NCBI GenBank assembly: GCA_003158355.1 | Contig: PMIV01000181.1 | Coordinates: 1 to 5,426 of the forward strand | Reading direction: 5' to 3' | Length of the DNA: 5,426 bases | From: Anaerolineaceae bacterium | GTDB lineage: Bacteria; Chloroflexota; Anaerolineae; Anaerolineales; Anaerolineaceae | Made by a program: the position numbers and the translations under genes | The notes under the pieces: generated by a model | Databases searched by the model: none | Told to the model about the DNA's origin: nothing | Seen by the model: only the letters and a program-made list of their open reading frames with translations | Shown here: in pieces, positions 4,456 to 5,426 of the stretch | How positions within the stretch are numbered: position 1 is the stretch's first letter | How the letters are laid out: every line of letters begins with the position of its first letter

Positions 4456-5426
4456 ATGAATAAAACCTTTCCATTGTTGAAGAAATCCAAACTTTGGCTC
4501 GCCAATCTCACTGTCGGCGGCTCCTGGGGGCGTACCCTTCAACAAGAAACACAGCACAATCTGCGCTGGTTCTGGTTTGACGGATTGTTCGCGTCTGCCA
4601 GCGACAATATCGTGCTCAATTTCATCAGCCTGTATATTCTCACGTTGGGTGCTTCAGAAATTCAGGTCGGCCTTTTAAGTTCGTTCTCCAGCATCGCCTG
4701 CGCTCTCGTCCTTTTGCCAGGTGCCACGCTGGCCGAACGTTTTGCCCGCCGCAAGCTCCTGCCCCTGTTTACCGCCATCGGCGCCCGCCTGATGATCGTC
4801 ATGCTGGTCTTCGTGCCTATCCTCTTCAAAGGCCCAAGCGTGGTCTGGATCGCTATCGCCTTCTCCGTCATCCGTGACACCTTCACTAACCTGGGTTGGC
4901 CAGCCTGGATGTCGGTAACCAATGACACTGTCCCCATTGAAGGCCGCGGCCGCTTTTTCGGTTCCCGTAACTTTATCATGAGCATCACCGGCATGATCGC
5001 TACTCTGCTGGCGGGCAAGCTCATCACAATATTTATTGCCCCGCTGGGGTATCAGATTGCATTCGCAGCAGCCTTTGTACTGGGCATGTCTTCCACCTTT
5101 AGCTACGCTCACATCCGCGAACAGAACCCGCACTCCGCACGCCTGGGTTTCCCTAAGATCTCCAGGCAAAAAATTGCCGACCTTTTCAAAGGCCGTTCCC
5201 AGTTTGTGGCGTTAATGATCACAGCCGCCCTCTGGAATTTTGGCGTCAACATTTCCGGGCCATTTTTTAACGTTTACATGGTGAAAAATCTAAAATTCTC
5301 AGCCGCTTCTGTTGGTTTTCTGGCAGTGGTCACCAGTTTCACCACCCTCACCACTCAAAACCAATTCGGGGCGCTGGCAGACCGCTTAAGCTCCCGCCGT
5401 TTGCAGTTGGCCAGCATGTGCATCAT
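4456..5426 (+). CDS. Major facilitator superfamily (MFS) transporter, N-terminal part
   Basis: This is an inner-membrane secondary transporter; the substrate cannot be told. The 323 codons present run off the right edge without a stop. They cover roughly eight full membrane segments and the start of a ninth, near residues 40-62, 71-94, 103-122, 128-150, 174-194, 198-220, 249-276, 283-303 and from 315. The loop after the second segment carries the MFS motif A form GATLAERFARRKL (89-101). Its counterpart in the second half of the protein is GALADRLSSRRL (305-316), after the eighth segment. The loop between segments 4 and 5 reads NDTVPIEGRGRFFGSRN (156-172). A roughly 38-residue polar N-terminus precedes the first segment. 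The ATG at 4456 is the first start after an in-frame stop at 4447-4449. It has no clear Shine-Dalgarno site, so a later start near the first helix cannot be excluded. The full family length of about 400-450 aa implies roughly 100 residues lie beyond the window. Confidence 0.88.
   Translation, partial: MNKTFPLLKKSKLWLANLTVGGSWGRTLQQETQHNLRWFWFDGLFASASDNIVLNFISLYILTLGASEIQVGLLSSFSSIACALVLLPGATLAERFARRKLLPLFTAIGARLMIVMLVFVPILFKGPSVVWIAIAFSVIRDTFTNLGWPAWMSVTNDTVPIEGRGRFFGSRNFIMSITGMIATLLAGKLITIFIAPLGYQIAFAAAFVLGMSSTFSYAHIREQNPHSARLGFPKISRQKIADLFKGRSQFVALMITAALWNFGVNISGPFFNVYMVKNLKFSAASVGFLAVVTSFTTLTTQNQFGALADRLSSRRLQLASMCI

Noticed and set aside
4662..5169. Two minus-strand frames of 121 and 164 codons at the right end
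   Set aside because: Both lie opposite the MFS gene, whose plus-strand frame shows clear membrane segments and motif A.

Overview
The window looks like ordinary bacterial chromosome, moderately GC-rich in its genes and AT-rich between them. Phylum is an inference only. A short homoserine dehydrogenase without an ACT domain, an MFS protein with an RGRFFGSRN-type loop, and GAAGCAATC-type intergenic repeats would fit Chloroflexota (Anaerolineae-like), but nothing in the window proves this.

Layout from left to right. Bases 1-210 are non-coding and hold an imperfect 91-bp-period direct repeat and a short 9-bp tandem repeat. Bases 211-1398 (minus strand) encode an unrecognised protein with about 10 membrane segments. 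Divergent from it, after a 121-bp spacer with a good promoter, lies hom (1520-2548, plus strand), the homoserine dehydrogenase of the threonine/methionine branch. It ends in a strong hairpin. Bases 2585-2764 form a composite palindromic repeat lying between two convergent genes. Bases 2814-3590 (minus strand) encode a classical short-chain dehydrogenase/reductase with every catalytic residue present. Bases 3591-4085 are an AT-rich gap with a strong plus-strand promoter and several micro-repeats. A small gene of about 98 codons follows (4086-4381). Its strong ribosome binding site and ATG are in a different frame from its coding body. Finally, a major facilitator superfamily transporter starts at 4456 and runs off the right edge.

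The genes do not form an obvious pathway or operon. hom is a single-gene transcription unit, and the SDR is another, reading toward it. The small gene and the MFS gene are co-directional with a 74-bp gap and could be co-transcribed.

I found no convincing new biological system. The items most worth a second look are the frame conflict at the start of the small gene (4086-4094, a homopolymer indel or less likely recoding), the REP-like element with overlapping stems (2585-2764), and the strong promoter facing about 355 bases of apparently non-coding sequence (3681-4085).
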